Source of the DNA: Nitrospirota bacterium
GTDB lineage: Bacteria > Nitrospirota > Nitrospiria > 2-01-FULL-66-17
DNA: 54,866 bases
Assembly: GCA_016201825.1 (NCBI GenBank)
Contig: JACQCD010000003.1
Span: forward strand, 1 to 54,866
Direction of reading: 5' to 3'
How positions within the stretch are numbered: position 1 is the first letter of the stretch; each line of letters begins with the position of its first letter. Below the pieces are notes generated by a model. It searched no databases and was not told the DNA's origin. It saw nothing but the letters and a program-made list of their open reading frames with translations. A program made the position numbers and the translations under genes. Below, piece after piece: positions 17,083 through 26,339 of this stretch.

Positions 17083-17985
17083 ATGTCATTGTGGGATCGT
17101 GTCTCCGCAGGACTGACCAAAAGCCGTGAAACGCTGGCGAGGGGCCTCAACAGCTTACGCGCCCCGGTGCACAAGGGTCGGCAGACGGTGTCGTTTGATG
17201 AGATGGAGGCCGCGCTCATCGAAGCGGATGTGGGCGTCAGAATGGCGGATGCCCTGATCGAGGAGCTCAAGCGCGTCCCTGATGTGGATGCCGACCAGGT
17301 CCGACAGCACCTGAAGACGCTCATCATCTCGCGGTGTGATCGAGCCCCATCCAGTGCGTTGGCGGAGGGCCCACACCCGCTGGTCGTGCTGTTTGTCGGG
17401 GTCAACGGAGTGGGCAAAACGACGTCCGTGGCGAAACTGGCGGCTCGGTACCGGTCCCAGGGACGACAGGTGCTGCTCGCAGCCGGAGACACCTTTCGCG
17501 CCGCGGCGGTCGAACAACTCCAGATCTGGGGCGCTCGCTTGGGAGTGGAGGTCATCCACCAGAAGCCGGGGTCCGACCCCGCGGCCGTCGTGTTCGATGC
17601 GGTGTCGGCCGCGAAGGCTCGCGATGCGGACGTTCTGTTGATCGACAGCGCGGGCCGACTTCACACCAAACAATCGCTCATGGACGAGCTGGTGAAAATT
17701 AAACGCGTAATCGGCCGCGCTTTACCCGGCGCTCCCCATGAGATCCTGCTGGTTCTGGACGCTTCGACCGGCCAAAATGGCCTGGCGCAGGCCCGGGTCT
17801 TTCACGAGGCGCTGGGCCTGACTGGGATCGTCGTCACGAAATTGGATGGCACGCCGAAAGGCGGAATCGTGCTGGCGATCGTCGACGAGTTAGGCCTTCC
17901 CGTGAAGCTGCTGGGGCTGGGGGAAGAACCGGATGCCTTGGTGCCGTTCGAGGCCACCGCCTTCGCCGAAGGGCTGGTGGGGTGA
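17083..17985 (+). CDS. ftsY: Signal recognition particle receptor FtsY
   Basis: SRP receptor GTPase that docks ribosome-SRP complexes at the inner membrane. At 300 residues it consists of the NG core with a very short N-terminus, lacking the acidic A domain of E. coli FtsY. The motifs are GVNGVGKTTSVAKLA (G1), DTFRAAAVEQL (G2), DSAGRLHTKQSLMDEL (G3, with Ser in place of the usual Thr in DTAGR), TKLDGTPKGG (G4) and GLGEEPDALVPF. It starts three bases after the ybeY stop and is the last gene of its unit; a perfect hairpin follows at 18001. Confidence 0.95.
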   Translation: MSLWDRVSAGLTKSRETLARGLNSLRAPVHKGRQTVSFDEMEAALIEADVGVRMADALIEELKRVPDVDADQVRQHLKTLIISRCDRAPSSALAEGPHPLVVLFVGVNGVGKTTSVAKLAARYRSQGRQVLLAAGDTFRAAAVEQLQIWGARLGVEVIHQKPGSDPAAVVFDAVSAAKARDADVLLIDSAGRLHTKQSLMDELVKIKRVIGRALPGAPHEILLVLDASTGQNGLAQARVFHEALGLTGIVVTKLDGTPKGGIVLAIVDELGLPVKLLGLGEEPDALVPFEATAFAEGLVG

Positions 17986-18000
17986 TCCGAATCGGGTATT

Positions 18001-18069
18001 GTAGGGGCGGGTTTCAAACCCGCCCCTACGGCGCCACGCAGACACCGCGTTTCAAGCCTGCCCCTACGG
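18001..18069. repeat. Palindromic intergenic repeat with a degenerate second half-copy
   Basis: A perfect 29-base inverted repeat, GTAGGGGCGGGTTT-C-AAACCCGCCCCTAC (18001-18029), is followed after about 18 bases by a degenerate right half (GCGTTTCAAGCCTGCCCCTAC, 18049-18069 approximately). It separates convergent ftsY and the diguanylate cyclase gene and may serve as a bidirectional terminator; the form is that of a REP-like mobile palindrome. Confidence 0.75.
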
Positions 18070-20118
18070 CGACGGTGGGGACGGAGACTCAAACAGCACG
18101 ACCTGGTTTTTCCCCCGCCGCTTGGCGTCGTACATTGCCTGATCGGCGCGAAGGAGCAGATCCCCGATATTGTCCGCGTCGTCGGGGAAACTGGCGACGC
18201 CCAGGCTGACGGTGAGGTGCAGGGTGTTGCCGCTCACGGAATGGATCGCGGTCTGCCGGACCGCGTGACCGATGCGGAGCGCTTGCGTCTTGGCGTGTCG
18301 TTTCGGCGTTTGCGGAAGAATGACGGTGAACTCCTCCCCCCCATAGCGGGCGGCGACGTCGATCGCCCGGATCGATTTGCGAATCGCCCGTGCCGTCGCG
18401 ACGAGCGCTTCATCGCCCACCAAATGTCCATAGGTGTCGTTGAGTTTCTTGAAGTCATCGATGTCGATCATGACGAGGGAGAAGGGTAATTTGTGCCGCT
18501 TGAAGCGTTCGATTTCCTCGGCGAGACGCTCTTGGAAGTAGCGGTGGTTCAGCAACCCCGTCTTCGAATCAGTGATGGAGATACGTTTGAGTTCCTCTGA
18601 TTTTCGGTGGTATTCCGACCGCTGGATCGCTACCGTGGTATACGTGGCGATCGACGTCAGCAGGTCGAGGTCGTAGGTCGTGAAGGCGTCACCGCTGACT
18701 TTATCCGCCACGTTGAGGACGCCGATCGTCTGGTCGTGCGATTGCAGCGGCAAGCTGATGAAGGAACGTGTCCGGTAGCGGGGCCGCTTGTCCCGGAGGA
18801 CGCGAACATCGGTCTCCAGATCCGCCACCAACAAGGGCTGGCCCTCGGCGAACACCATCCCGGAGATGCCTTCCCCCGGTCGGATCCGGACGGCTTCGAC
18901 GATTTTGGGGTTGAGGCCTTTGATCGCCTTGATGACGAGCTCATTGGTTTCCGTGTCGAACAGAAGCAGCGACGCCTGCTCGGCTTCGACGCACTCCGTC
19001 GACCGGTCGAGGATGATTTCAAATAAATCGCCGACGGCAAGGGCCGAGACCGACGTCCGCATAATACTCGTCAGGGCGGCCAGTCCTTGCTGGCGATCCT
19101 TCACTTGCGACCGCAGCCGACTGTTTTCTAACACGACCGAAAAGAGCTCGGTGAACGCATCCAAGATCCTGACGTCTTCCGCCGAGAGGGACGTGTCCAG
19201 AATCGCCAAAACCGTTCGGGAGCCGCTGGCCAGGGGAAACAAGTACGCGGAGGCGACGTCAGACGGGAAACCGGCCTGGAGCAGATCGTAGGCGGTATCG
19301 CAAAACAGCGGACCACGTATGGAGGCCAAGCGTTCCAGCAGGCCTTTTTGGATGGGGCTGCTGTACGCCTGGAGCGCGTCGCGCTTGACCCCGAAGCCGT
19401 CGGCGTACTCGAGCCGTTCGCCGCGGGCGTCCACCGTCAGAATCACCGCGGTATTCGCGTTGAACAGGACGCCAACGGTGTTCAGCGCGAGCCGAAAGAG
19501 CGACGGCTGATCGAGCTGGTGTTTGAGATCCGCGCCGATGGAAAACAAGGTCATGAGGCGGGCGGCCGTGGCTTCGTGGCGCTGGCGAAACGTCAGATTG
19601 CGCACCAACGATCGACACACCGTCTCCGCCAGCCCGGCTGCGGAGTCGAGGAACGACTGATCCTTGAATTGAATATCCTTCACCAACGTCAGGAGGGTCT
19701 GCGTATCGACTCCATAGCGCTGAGCGGTTTCACGAAACGCGAAGAAATCCTCGTAGGATCGGAAGGCTTTGCCGCCGAGCAGGACCAGCGCGACGCCACT
19801 TTCATCGGTGATCGGAACCGTAAACGCCTGCAGATTCGCGTGGCAGGTAAACGAGGCGGGGCGACCGGTGGCGAAAGTCCGGGCGACCTGCTGACCGCAA
19901 TGCGCCTCGCACTGGGCGCGTTGACCAGACCGATCTTGCAGGAGCCCGCAAATCGGGTTGTCTCGGCTCGGCTCGCACAGCGACGTTCGGAGGTCGACGT
20001 TGCGCGAAGGCCCGTACGTGATCAGTGACAAGCCCATGGCGTGCGCGAGCCCGTCCTGGGTTTGTCTCCACTGGGCGGATTTTAGGAGTTCGGGATCCAT
20101 ACGTACGAGCACCGGCAC
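18064..20118 (-). CDS. PocR-GAF-GAF-GGDEF diguanylate cyclase
   Basis: A 684-residue cytoplasmic signalling protein. The N-terminal part (about 10-160) is a PocR-like sensory domain with clustered cysteines (CEPSRDNPICGLL, CEAHCGQQ, TCHANLQAF). Two GAF-like regions follow (about 190-320 and 360-490), then a GGDEF domain (520-684). The active loop is RYGGEEF, and an RxxD inhibitory site (RAID) lies exactly five residues before it, so product inhibition by cyclic-di-GMP is expected. No membrane segment is visible. The GTG at 20118 or the ATG at 20100 could start it. It is transcribed divergently from uvrB behind a good sigma-70 promoter. Its C-terminal codons overlap the degenerate repeat half at 18064-18069. 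Confidence 0.9.
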   Translation of the reverse strand: MPVLVRMDPELLKSAQWRQTQDGLAHAMGLSLITYGPSRNVDLRTSLCEPSRDNPICGLLQDRSGQRAQCEAHCGQQVARTFATGRPASFTCHANLQAFTVPITDESGVALVLLGGKAFRSYEDFFAFRETAQRYGVDTQTLLTLVKDIQFKDQSFLDSAAGLAETVCRSLVRNLTFRQRHEATAARLMTLFSIGADLKHQLDQPSLFRLALNTVGVLFNANTAVILTVDARGERLEYADGFGVKRDALQAYSSPIQKGLLERLASIRGPLFCDTAYDLLQAGFPSDVASAYLFPLASGSRTVLAILDTSLSAEDVRILDAFTELFSVVLENSRLRSQVKDRQQGLAALTSIMRTSVSALAVGDLFEIILDRSTECVEAEQASLLLFDTETNELVIKAIKGLNPKIVEAVRIRPGEGISGMVFAEGQPLLVADLETDVRVLRDKRPRYRTRSFISLPLQSHDQTIGVLNVADKVSGDAFTTYDLDLLTSIATYTTVAIQRSEYHRKSEELKRISITDSKTGLLNHRYFQERLAEEIERFKRHKLPFSLVMIDIDDFKKLNDTYGHLVGDEALVATARAIRKSIRAIDVAARYGGEEFTVILPQTPKRHAKTQALRIGHAVRQTAIHSVSGNTLHLTVSLGVASFPDDADNIGDLLLRADQAMYDAKRRGKNQVVLFESPSPPSP

Positions 20119-20180
20119 AGCGATGAAAGGGCGGAAACGGTTGGAGGGGGACCGTGCTGCCGAAAAGAGCTAACAGTTTA

Positions 20181-20210
20181 TTTATACGCCCTGTTTACTT
20201 GCGAAGTCAA
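20181..20210 (-). promoter_or_regulatory. Candidate sigma-70 promoter of the diguanylate cyclase gene
   Basis: On the minus strand TTGACT (20205-20210) and TATAAA (20181-20186) are separated by 18 bases; both match consensus in five of six positions. The -10 lies inside a loose inverted repeat (AACAG ... CTGTT, about 20172-20195) that could hold an operator. The leader before GTG 20118 would be about 55 bases. Confidence 0.55.
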
Positions 20211-20302
20211 GACATTCTAACGAGGAGAGCGTGGTGGGGGCGGAGGGCCTTCCGCGCGGTCCGGCCGTGGTACAATGCCGCCGACCTCGATGGGGATCGG
20301 TG

Positions 20303-22297
20303 ATGGGGACATCGTTCAAGCTCGTCTCGGACTTTAGCCCGCAGGGCGATCAGGTGCACGCGATCACGGCCCTGAGCGAACAGGTTCTCGCGGGAGCCCG
20401 CCACCAGGTGTTGCTCGGCGTCACAGGATCGGGCAAAACCTTCACGATGGCGAACGTCATCGCGCGGGCGCAGCGTCCGACGCTTGTCTTGGTGCACAAT
20501 AAGACGTTAGCGGCCCAACTCTATCACGAGTTCAAGACCTTCTTCCCCGACAACGCGGTCGGCTATTTCGTGAGTTACTACGACTATTACCAGCCCGAGG
20601 CCTACCTCCCTCAAACCGATACGTACATCGAAAAAGACACCGCGATCAACGACGCGATCGATCGGATGCGCCACGCCTCCACCAGCTCGCTCTTCGAGCG
20701 AGACGACGTCATCATCGTCGCCTCCGTCTCGTGCATCTACGGGTTGGGCTCGCCGGAAGCGTACCACGGGATGCTGCTGGCGCTCGAGGAAGGAATGACG
20801 ATCAGCCGAGAGGAGCTCTTGGCTCGTCTGGTGGACATCCAGTACGAGCGGAACGACATCGACTTTCATCGCGGCACGTTTCGGGTGCGGGGCGATGTCA
20901 TCGACGTCTTTCCCGCATCCGCGGAGGCGCACTCCATCAGGATCGAGCTCTTTGGCGACCAGATCGAATCCCTCGCGGAGATCGATCCCCTGCGTGGCCA
21001 GGTGGTCCGTAAAGTGCCCAAAGCGCCGATCTACCCGGGGAGTCATTACGTCATTCCCCCCGATCGGATGGACCGGGCGCTCGCGGGGATCGAAGCGGAG
21101 CTCCAGGAACGTATCGCGTCCTTTCGACAGAAGGGGCAACTCGTCGAGGCCCAGCGGATCGAGCAGCGCACGCACTTCGACTTGGAGATGATCCGCGAAA
21201 TCGGGTTCTGCCAGGGCATCGAGAACTATTCGCGTCACCTCTCGGGCCGCGCGCCGGGAGAGCCCCCTCCGACGCTCATCGATTATTTCCCCCGGGACTT
21301 CCTGCTGATCGTGGATGAAAGCCACGCCACGATTCCTCAGATCGGCGGGATGTACGAGGGCGACCGCGCGCGCAAGAAAAACCTCGTGGAGTATGGATTC
21401 CGGCTCCCGTCCGCGTTCGACAACCGCCCCTTGACGTTCAGCGAGTTCGAACGACTGGTCCACCAAGTCATCTACGTGTCGGCCACCCCCGGTCCGTACG
21501 AACTGGAGAAGGTCGGGCACCGGGTCGTCGAGCAACTCATCCGTCCCACCGGCCTCATCGACCCCCCGATCGACGTCCGACCGGCGACCGGGCAGGTCGA
21601 CGATCTCCTGGGTGAACTCCGTCGGCGGGTCGATCGGGGCGAGCGCGTGCTCGTCACCACCCTCACCAAGCGGATGGCGGAAGACTTGACCGATTATTAC
21701 CGAGACCTCGGCGTCCGCGTGCAGTATCTCCATTCCGAAGTCGAGACGCTCGAGCGAATGGAGATCATTCGCGAGCTGCGAATGGGCAAGTTCGACGTGT
21801 TGGTGGGCATCAACCTGCTGCGCGAAGGACTGGATATCCCCGAGGTCTCGCTGGTGGCAATCCTGGACGCGGACAAGGAAGGATACCTGCGGTCGCGGAC
21901 CGCGTTGGTGCAGACCTCCGGCCGAGCCGCGCGGCACATCAACGGTCACGTCATCATGTACGCGGACGTGGTGACCGGCTCCATGCGGTGGGCCATCGAG
22001 GAGACCGCGCGCCGCCGCGCAATCCAAGAAGCGTACAATCGCGAGCACGGCATCACGCCGCTCTCGATCCAAAAGGGCATTCCGAAGACGCTGTACGAGG
22101 CCAGCGAGGCGGACTATGTGACGGTGCCCATCGCGGCGGAGGCCGAGGCGCCCTACGTCCCGCGGGAGGAGCTACCCGCCCTGCTCAAGACCCTCGATCG
22201 GCAAATGCGGGATGCCGCAAAACGGCTGGACTTTGAAACAGCGGCTCGCTTGCGGGATCGGATCGAAGCGCTCAAAGAAACGGCGCTGAGCGCATAA
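20303..22297 (+). CDS. uvrB: Excinuclease ABC subunit B
   Basis: Damage-verification helicase of nucleotide excision repair. At 664 residues it has full length: Walker [16 protein letters not shown], the beta-hairpin region [21 protein letters not shown], helicase motifs [41 protein letters not shown] and QTSGRAARH, and a C-terminal UVR domain ([25 protein letters not shown]) that contacts UvrC. ATG 20303 gives the family N-terminus ([13 protein letters not shown]). A TACAAT -10 (20271-20276) lies upstream without a clear -35; I see no LexA-type CTGT-N8-ACAG box. Confidence 0.97.
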   Translation: MGTSFKLVSDFSPQGDQVHAITALSEQVLAGARHQVLLGVTGSGKTFTMANVIARAQRPTLVLVHNKTLAAQLYHEFKTFFPDNAVGYFVSYYDYYQPEAYLPQTDTYIEKDTAINDAIDRMRHASTSSLFERDDVIIVASVSCIYGLGSPEAYHGMLLALEEGMTISREELLARLVDIQYERNDIDFHRGTFRVRGDVIDVFPASAEAHSIRIELFGDQIESLAEIDPLRGQVVRKVPKAPIYPGSHYVIPPDRMDRALAGIEAELQERIASFRQKGQLVEAQRIEQRTHFDLEMIREIGFCQGIENYSRHLSGRAPGEPPPTLIDYFPRDFLLIVDESHATIPQIGGMYEGDRARKKNLVEYGFRLPSAFDNRPLTFSEFERLVHQVIYVSATPGPYELEKVGHRVVEQLIRPTGLIDPPIDVRPATGQVDDLLGELRRRVDRGERVLVTTLTKRMAEDLTDYYRDLGVRVQYLHSEVETLERMEIIRELRMGKFDVLVGINLLREGLDIPEVSLVAILDADKEGYLRSRTALVQTSGRAARHINGHVIMYADVVTGSMRWAIEETARRRAIQEAYNREHGITPLSIQKGIPKTLYEASEADYVTVPIAAEAEAPYVPREELPALLKTLDRQMRDAAKRLDFETAARLRDRIEALKETALSA

Positions 22298-22320
22298 GCC
22301 CTGCCCGAGCGCCGAACTGC

Positions 22321-22590
22321 TTAAGCTTGCCGGTAGATATACACGCCCATCAGGATCCCTATGATGCTCAGGAGGTTGATCTTGAGGGCGGCGCCGAAGG
22401 TGAACGTCAGCAGATAGAGATCCACCGTGGCCGGAGCGGTGATGCCGATCGGGACATTCTGTAGGAACAGGGCGCTGATCGGGCCGGTGGGAGCGATCGC
22501 GCGTAGAATTTCAGCGACCACTCCGCCGAACAACCCGCCCACGAGCACAAAGAATACCAGCAGCCATGGCGTCTTACGGAGGATAGCCAT
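22321..22590 (-). CDS. DUF4321 membrane protein
   Basis: A conserved 89-residue inner-membrane protein. It starts MAILRKTPWLLVFFVLVGGLFGGVVAEIL, a membrane helix with glycine zipper, and ends LYLLTFTFGAALKINLLSIIGILMGVYIYRQA, which matches the DUF4321 pattern (FTFG..LK.NL...G...G..IYR). Its function is unknown. The ATG at 22590 is preceded by GGAGG-like sequence on the minus strand being absent, so expression level is hard to judge; longer in-frame starts upstream are not conserved. It converges with uvrB with 23 bases between stops. Confidence 0.75.
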   Translation of the reverse strand: MAILRKTPWLLVFFVLVGGLFGGVVAEILRAIAPTGPISALFLQNVPIGITAPATVDLYLLTFTFGAALKINLLSIIGILMGVYIYRQA

Positions 22591-22736
22591 TAGGTGTATT
22601 TTACCAATCGCATCCTCACGAACCCAGCGACAGTACCGTGTTGACCCCGCCTTGTCAAGGCGGCAGTCGTGCCGATGGCGAGATGCCACTGCTCGGGACT
22701 AGCGCGAGCACCGCCGTAAGCCGTGGGCGAAACCCG

Positions 22737-22766
22737 TTGATTTGGGCCGCGGCGGAATGCTACGAT
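22737..22766 (+). promoter_or_regulatory. Weak sigma-70-like promoter candidate upstream of trxB
   Basis: TTGATT (22737-22742) and TACGAT (22761-22766) are 18 bases apart. The -10 form TACGAT is also seen in the cstA promoter candidate. The resulting leader of about 140 bases would carry both palindromic repeats described next. Confidence 0.3.
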
Positions 22767-22812
22767 AGCGCACTTCGCTTGGCCACGCGGGCGGTGGAGA
22801 ACGATTCTGATT

Positions 22813-22901
22813 TTGCGCCGTCGGCGCAATGCACGTTGCTGCGCGACGTGGGCGGGAAGGTGATCTGATCGAGAGGTTGCGCCGTCGGCGCAATGCACGT
22901 T
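22813..22901 (+). repeat. Two 25-bp direct repeats with perfect palindrome in the trxB leader
   Basis: The 25 bases beginning TTGCGCCGTCGGCGCAA and continuing TGCACGTT occur identically at 22813-22837 and 22877-22901, 64 bases apart. The first 17 bases are a perfect inverted repeat (TTGCGCCG-T-CGGCGCAA). The second copy ends immediately before the GGAGGGGG ribosome-binding site of trxB. They may be operators for a dimeric regulator, RNA hairpins, or a REP-like insertion. Confidence 0.8.
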
Positions 22902-22912
22902 CGGAGGGGGCT

Positions 22913-23833
22913 ATGCGTTCCGTCATCATCCTGGGCTCGGGCCCGGCCGGGCTCACGGCGGCCTTGTACACCGCGCGGGCCAACCTGTCGCCGCTTCTCA
23001 TCGAGGGCACCCAGGCCGGCGGGCAGCTCACGATTACCACCGACGTCGAAAACTATCCGGGATTCCCTAAAGGGATTATGGGGCCGGAATTGATCCTCGA
23101 GATGCGGGCCCAAGCCGAGCGGTTCGGCACCGAATTCGTTCGTGGTGATGTCACCAAGGTCGCGCTGGCCGGGCCGCCGTTTCGTCTCTGGGTGGAAGGG
23201 AAGACCGAATATCAGTGCGACGCGTTGATCATCGCCACCGGCGCGTCCGCGAAACTCTTGAGCTTGGAGTCGGAGCGACGGCTCATGGGGCACGGCGTTT
23301 CGGCCTGCGCCACCTGCGACGGGTTCTTTTTCAAAGACCGGCGGGTGATCGTGGTCGGTGGGGGAGACACGGCGATGGAAGAAGCAACCTTCCTCACCAA
23401 GTTCGCGTCCCAGGTGACCATCGTGCACCGGCGCGGTAAACTGCGGGCGTCCAAGGTGATGCAGGACCGGGCGCGGAAAAATCCCAAGATCGACTTTGTG
23501 TGGAACAGCGCGATCGACGACATCATCGGCGTCGACCGCGTCGAGGCCGTCCGGTTGAAACACCTTCAAACCCAGGCGATCAGCGAGCGACCGTGCGAGG
23601 GCGTGTTCGTGGCGATCGGTCACCAGCCCAACACGCGGCTGTTCCAGGGCCAGCTGGCGATGAACGAGGTCGGCTACCTCGTCACGACGCAGGGGACGAA
23701 GACCAGCGTCTCCGGGGTGTTTGCGGCCGGTGACGTGCAAGACCCGGTGTACCGCCAAGCCGTCACCGCCGCTGGCACGGGATGCATGGCCGCCATCGAT
23801 GCGGAACGGTACTTAGAAACCAGGCACGGGTGA
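22913..23833 (+). CDS. trxB: Thioredoxin reductase
   Basis: NADPH-dependent flavoenzyme that reduces thioredoxin. The 306 residues show the FAD motif [16 protein letters not shown], the redox-active pair CATC in [13 protein letters not shown], the NADPH motif [13 protein letters not shown] with HRR downstream ([11 protein letters not shown]), and the C-terminal FAD motif [18 protein letters not shown] 22913 with GGAGGGGG upstream is the natural start. Its leader contains the two 25-bp palindromic repeats. A cupin gene follows after 67 bases on the same strand. Confidence 0.95.
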   Translation: MRSVIILGSGPAGLTAALYTARANLSPLLIEGTQAGGQLTITTDVENYPGFPKGIMGPELILEMRAQAERFGTEFVRGDVTKVALAGPPFRLWVEGKTEYQCDALIIATGASAKLLSLESERRLMGHGVSACATCDGFFFKDRRVIVVGGGDTAMEEATFLTKFASQVTIVHRRGKLRASKVMQDRARKNPKIDFVWNSAIDDIIGVDRVEAVRLKHLQTQAISERPCEGVFVAIGHQPNTRLFQGQLAMNEVGYLVTTQGTKTSVSGVFAAGDVQDPVYRQAVTAAGTGCMAAIDAERYLETRHG

Positions 23834-23900
23834 AGGCCCTCGATTCGAGGGGTCCCGCCTGAGCTCGCCGGCTGCCCGGTCGGCGCCACCACGGAGGCAT

Positions 23901-24272
23901 ATGGCCGAACTCAAAGATCTGAACACGCTCCGTCGGTTCGCGATGGAGAAAATGCAGAAGGTCGGTCTCTTCGAGACCCCCCGATTGTTCTGCGATCTGT
24001 ACTGCCTGGAGCCAGGCCAGGCCCAGAAGGCCCACAGCCACGGAGAGGCGGACAAAGTGTACTTGGTCGTCGAAGGTCGGGCCCAGATCCAGGTCGGATC
24101 GGAGCGATTCGACGTCGGGCCCCAGCAGGCGGTGCTGGCTCCGTCGGGGTCCGATCACGGCGTCGTCAACCCGGGTCCGGGTCGCGCGGTGCTCTACGTT
24201 TTGATGGCGCACACTCCTGCGGGCGGCGGGTCCACGGCCAAGCCGGCCCATGACCACGACCACGGGCATTAG
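23901..24272 (+). CDS. Single-domain cupin protein with His-rich tail
   Basis: A 123-residue cupin-2 fold protein. The metal-site motif is partly visible as AHSHGEADKVYLVVEGRAQIQVG, with a second motif around GSDHGVVNPG. The extreme C-terminus is HDHDHGH, a likely metal-binding tail. The specific substrate cannot be read from sequence. GGAGG lies six bases before the ATG. Position just after trxB suggests, but does not show, a redox or metal-related role. Confidence 0.8.
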   Translation: MAELKDLNTLRRFAMEKMQKVGLFETPRLFCDLYCLEPGQAQKAHSHGEADKVYLVVEGRAQIQVGSERFDVGPQQAVLAPSGSDHGVVNPGPGRAVLYVLMAHTPAGGGSTAKPAHDHDHGH

Positions 24273-24365
24273 GACGAGGCCTCAGGCAGTCGCCGGAACG
24301 CGGAACTTCGGGTATGATTCCACAGACCTGCACGATGACCTACATGACAAGGCCAGGGAGGGCTC

Positions 24366-25616
24366 ATGACGGCACGGGACGGCATGGAGATGGGGCGGTG
24401 GATGGCGGGAATACTGATGGTCGGCCTCTTCACGGTCTCGGTGGCGGAGGGTGGCTCGGATCCGTTGGCCGAGGGGCAGGCGCTTCAGGCGCAGCGGAGC
24501 TACGGTCAGGCCGCGGATGCCTTTCAACGGGCGATCGCCAAATCTCCCGGCGCGGCCGAACCCCATTATCGATTGGGCCAGGTGTATCGATCGATGGGCC
24601 GTCAGGAGGACGCAGTAGCGGAGGCCAAGAAGGCATTGGAATTGAAGCCGACTTTCGGGGAAGCCCACGTGTTGTTGGGTCAGTTGAGCGAGGAACAGGA
24701 GAGCTGGAGCGACGCCATCGCGGAGTATACCAAGGCGATTGATGCCGGAATGAAAACCGCCGAGGTGTACGGCCGACTCGGGAAGGCATATGGCCACACC
24801 CGGGAGTACGAGAAAGCAATCGGGGTCTACCGGCAGGCGCTGGCCCAGGAACCGGGCGATCTCGAAACCCGGTACGAGTTCGGCAATACCCTGGCCGAGA
24901 TGGGGCGCGATGCCGAAGCGCTCGCCGAGTACGATCAGATTCTCACGCGGGATAAGAATTTTTACATGGCCCATTTCCAGAAGGGCCTCGTCTATAAAAA
25001 GCAGGACAAGCTGGATTTTGCGGAGCTGGAGCTCACGACCGTGCTCACGGCCAACCCCGAAATGGCCACCGCGTTCTTTGAACTCGGTCAGGTGTACGCG
25101 CGGATGGGAAAACCCGGCGCGGCGGCGGCGGCCTATCGAGAAGTCGCTCAAATCAATCCCTATGTCGGCAACGTCAACACCCGGCTGGGCGAGATGGCCC
25201 TGGCCGACGGGAAGCTCGATGGGGCGATCGTCTATTTCAAGAAGGCCTTGGAGCGAGACAGCGAGCAGTTTATCATCTATTTCCACCTCGCCACCGCGTA
25301 TCAGAAACGAGGCAACCTGGTCGAAGCGGCCGATGCCTATCAGCAGGTCATCAAGCTCTTCCCCGTGCTGTTCGACGCCCGGTACAACTACGGCGTGGTC
25401 CTCTTCCTACAGGGTCGGTTTGACGCCGCGGAGAAGGAGCTGGAGGCGACGTTGAATCTCAACCCGCGGTTTATGAACACGCACTACCAGCTCGCCGTTG
25501 TGCAAAATAAACTCGGCAAGAAGCAGGACGCGAAAAAGCACCTTGAGGAATACCTCAAGAACGCGCCGGAAGGCGAGTTCGTCGCAGACGCCAAAAAGCT
25601 GCTCCCCTCGCTCTGA
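24366..25616 (+). CDS. Exported tetratricopeptide-repeat protein
   Basis: A 416-residue protein with an N-terminal hydrophobic export signal (MAGILMVGLFTVSVAEG) followed by about eleven consecutive TPR units (for example AEPHYRLGQVYRSMGRQEDAVAEAKKALELKP) that fill the rest of the chain. TPR solenoids mediate protein-protein contacts; partner unknown. AGGGAGG precedes ATG 24366. A TATGAT (24313-24318) upstream is a possible -10. It lies six bases before mutY and may be co-transcribed. Confidence 0.8.
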   Translation: MTARDGMEMGRWMAGILMVGLFTVSVAEGGSDPLAEGQALQAQRSYGQAADAFQRAIAKSPGAAEPHYRLGQVYRSMGRQEDAVAEAKKALELKPTFGEAHVLLGQLSEEQESWSDAIAEYTKAIDAGMKTAEVYGRLGKAYGHTREYEKAIGVYRQALAQEPGDLETRYEFGNTLAEMGRDAEALAEYDQILTRDKNFYMAHFQKGLVYKKQDKLDFAELELTTVLTANPEMATAFFELGQVYARMGKPGAAAAAYREVAQINPYVGNVNTRLGEMALADGKLDGAIVYFKKALERDSEQFIIYFHLATAYQKRGNLVEAADAYQQVIKLFPVLFDARYNYGVVLFLQGRFDAAEKELEATLNLNPRFMNTHYQLAVVQNKLGKKQDAKKHLEEYLKNAPEGEFVADAKKLLPSL

Positions 25617-25622
25617 CCGTCG

Positions 25623-26339
25623 ATGGGCGGCCCGCGCGCTCCGCGCATCGACCCCGGCAAGCGTCGAACGTTTCAGCGGCGCCTCCTGGCCTGGTACCGC
25701 GTTCATGGTCGGGATCTGCCGTGGCGCAACACCACCGATCCCTACGAGATTCTGGTCTCTGAAGTCATGCTCCAGCAGACGCAGGTCGAGCGCGTGATCC
25801 CCAAGTACCACGAGTTCCTCGAGAAGTACCCGACGGTGGAGCACTTGGCCGACGCGGATGTCGCCGATGTCCGCAAGACGTGGTACCCCCTCGGCTACAA
25901 CATCCGCCCGGTCCGACTCCACGGGATCGCGCGCGAATCGGTCGCTCGTTACGGCGGGACCATCCCCCAGGACGAAGAAGACCTTCTGTCCATGAAAGGC
26001 ATCGGCCGGTACACCGCGGGCGCGGTCCGCAGCTTCGCCTTCGGGCTCGACGCGCCGATCCTGGATACGAACGTCGCGCGCGTCCTTCACCGCGTCTTTC
26101 TGGCCAAGGGCGATCCCAAACGCTCGACCGTTCGAAACACGCTCTGGACGCTCTCGGCGGCGCTCATTCCTCCGGGGAAGGGCTACGATTTCAACCAGGC
26201 CCTGATGGATTTCGGCGCGACGGTCTGCAGCGCGAAGCGTCCCGCGTGTCCCGCCTGCACGATGCGGACGATCTGCAAGGCCTATCCCGCTCAGCGGCCC
26301 GATGTCTCCAAGAAACCGAAAGCCCGCGCCGGTCGTTGA
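25623..26339 (+). CDS. mutY: A/G-specific adenine glycosylase, short form without C-terminal Nudix-like domain
   Basis: Base-excision enzyme removing adenine mispaired with 8-oxoguanine. Visible are the DLPWR start, SEVMLQQTQVERVIPKY with the catalytic Glu, the helix-hairpin-helix MKGIGRYTAGAVRSFAFG, the catalytic Asp in ILDTNVARVLHR, and the iron-sulfur ligands C-x6-C-x2-C-x5-C (CSAKRPACPACTMRTIC). At 238 residues it lacks the about 110-residue C-terminal domain that usually recognises 8-oxoG. Its final 38 bases overlap the start of a separate Nudix gene. ATG 25623 is six bases after the TPR gene. Confidence 0.92.
   Translation: MGGPRAPRIDPGKRRTFQRRLLAWYRVHGRDLPWRNTTDPYEILVSEVMLQQTQVERVIPKYHEFLEKYPTVEHLADADVADVRKTWYPLGYNIRPVRLHGIARESVARYGGTIPQDEEDLLSMKGIGRYTAGAVRSFAFGLDAPILDTNVARVLHRVFLAKGDPKRSTVRNTLWTLSAALIPPGKGYDFNQALMDFGATVCSAKRPACPACTMRTICKAYPAQRPDVSKKPKARAGR

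Noticed and set aside
20261-20276. Strong sigma-70 promoter for uvrB
   Set aside because: TACAAT at 20271 is good, but no acceptable -35 lies 16-18 bases upstream, so it is only mentioned in the gene entry.
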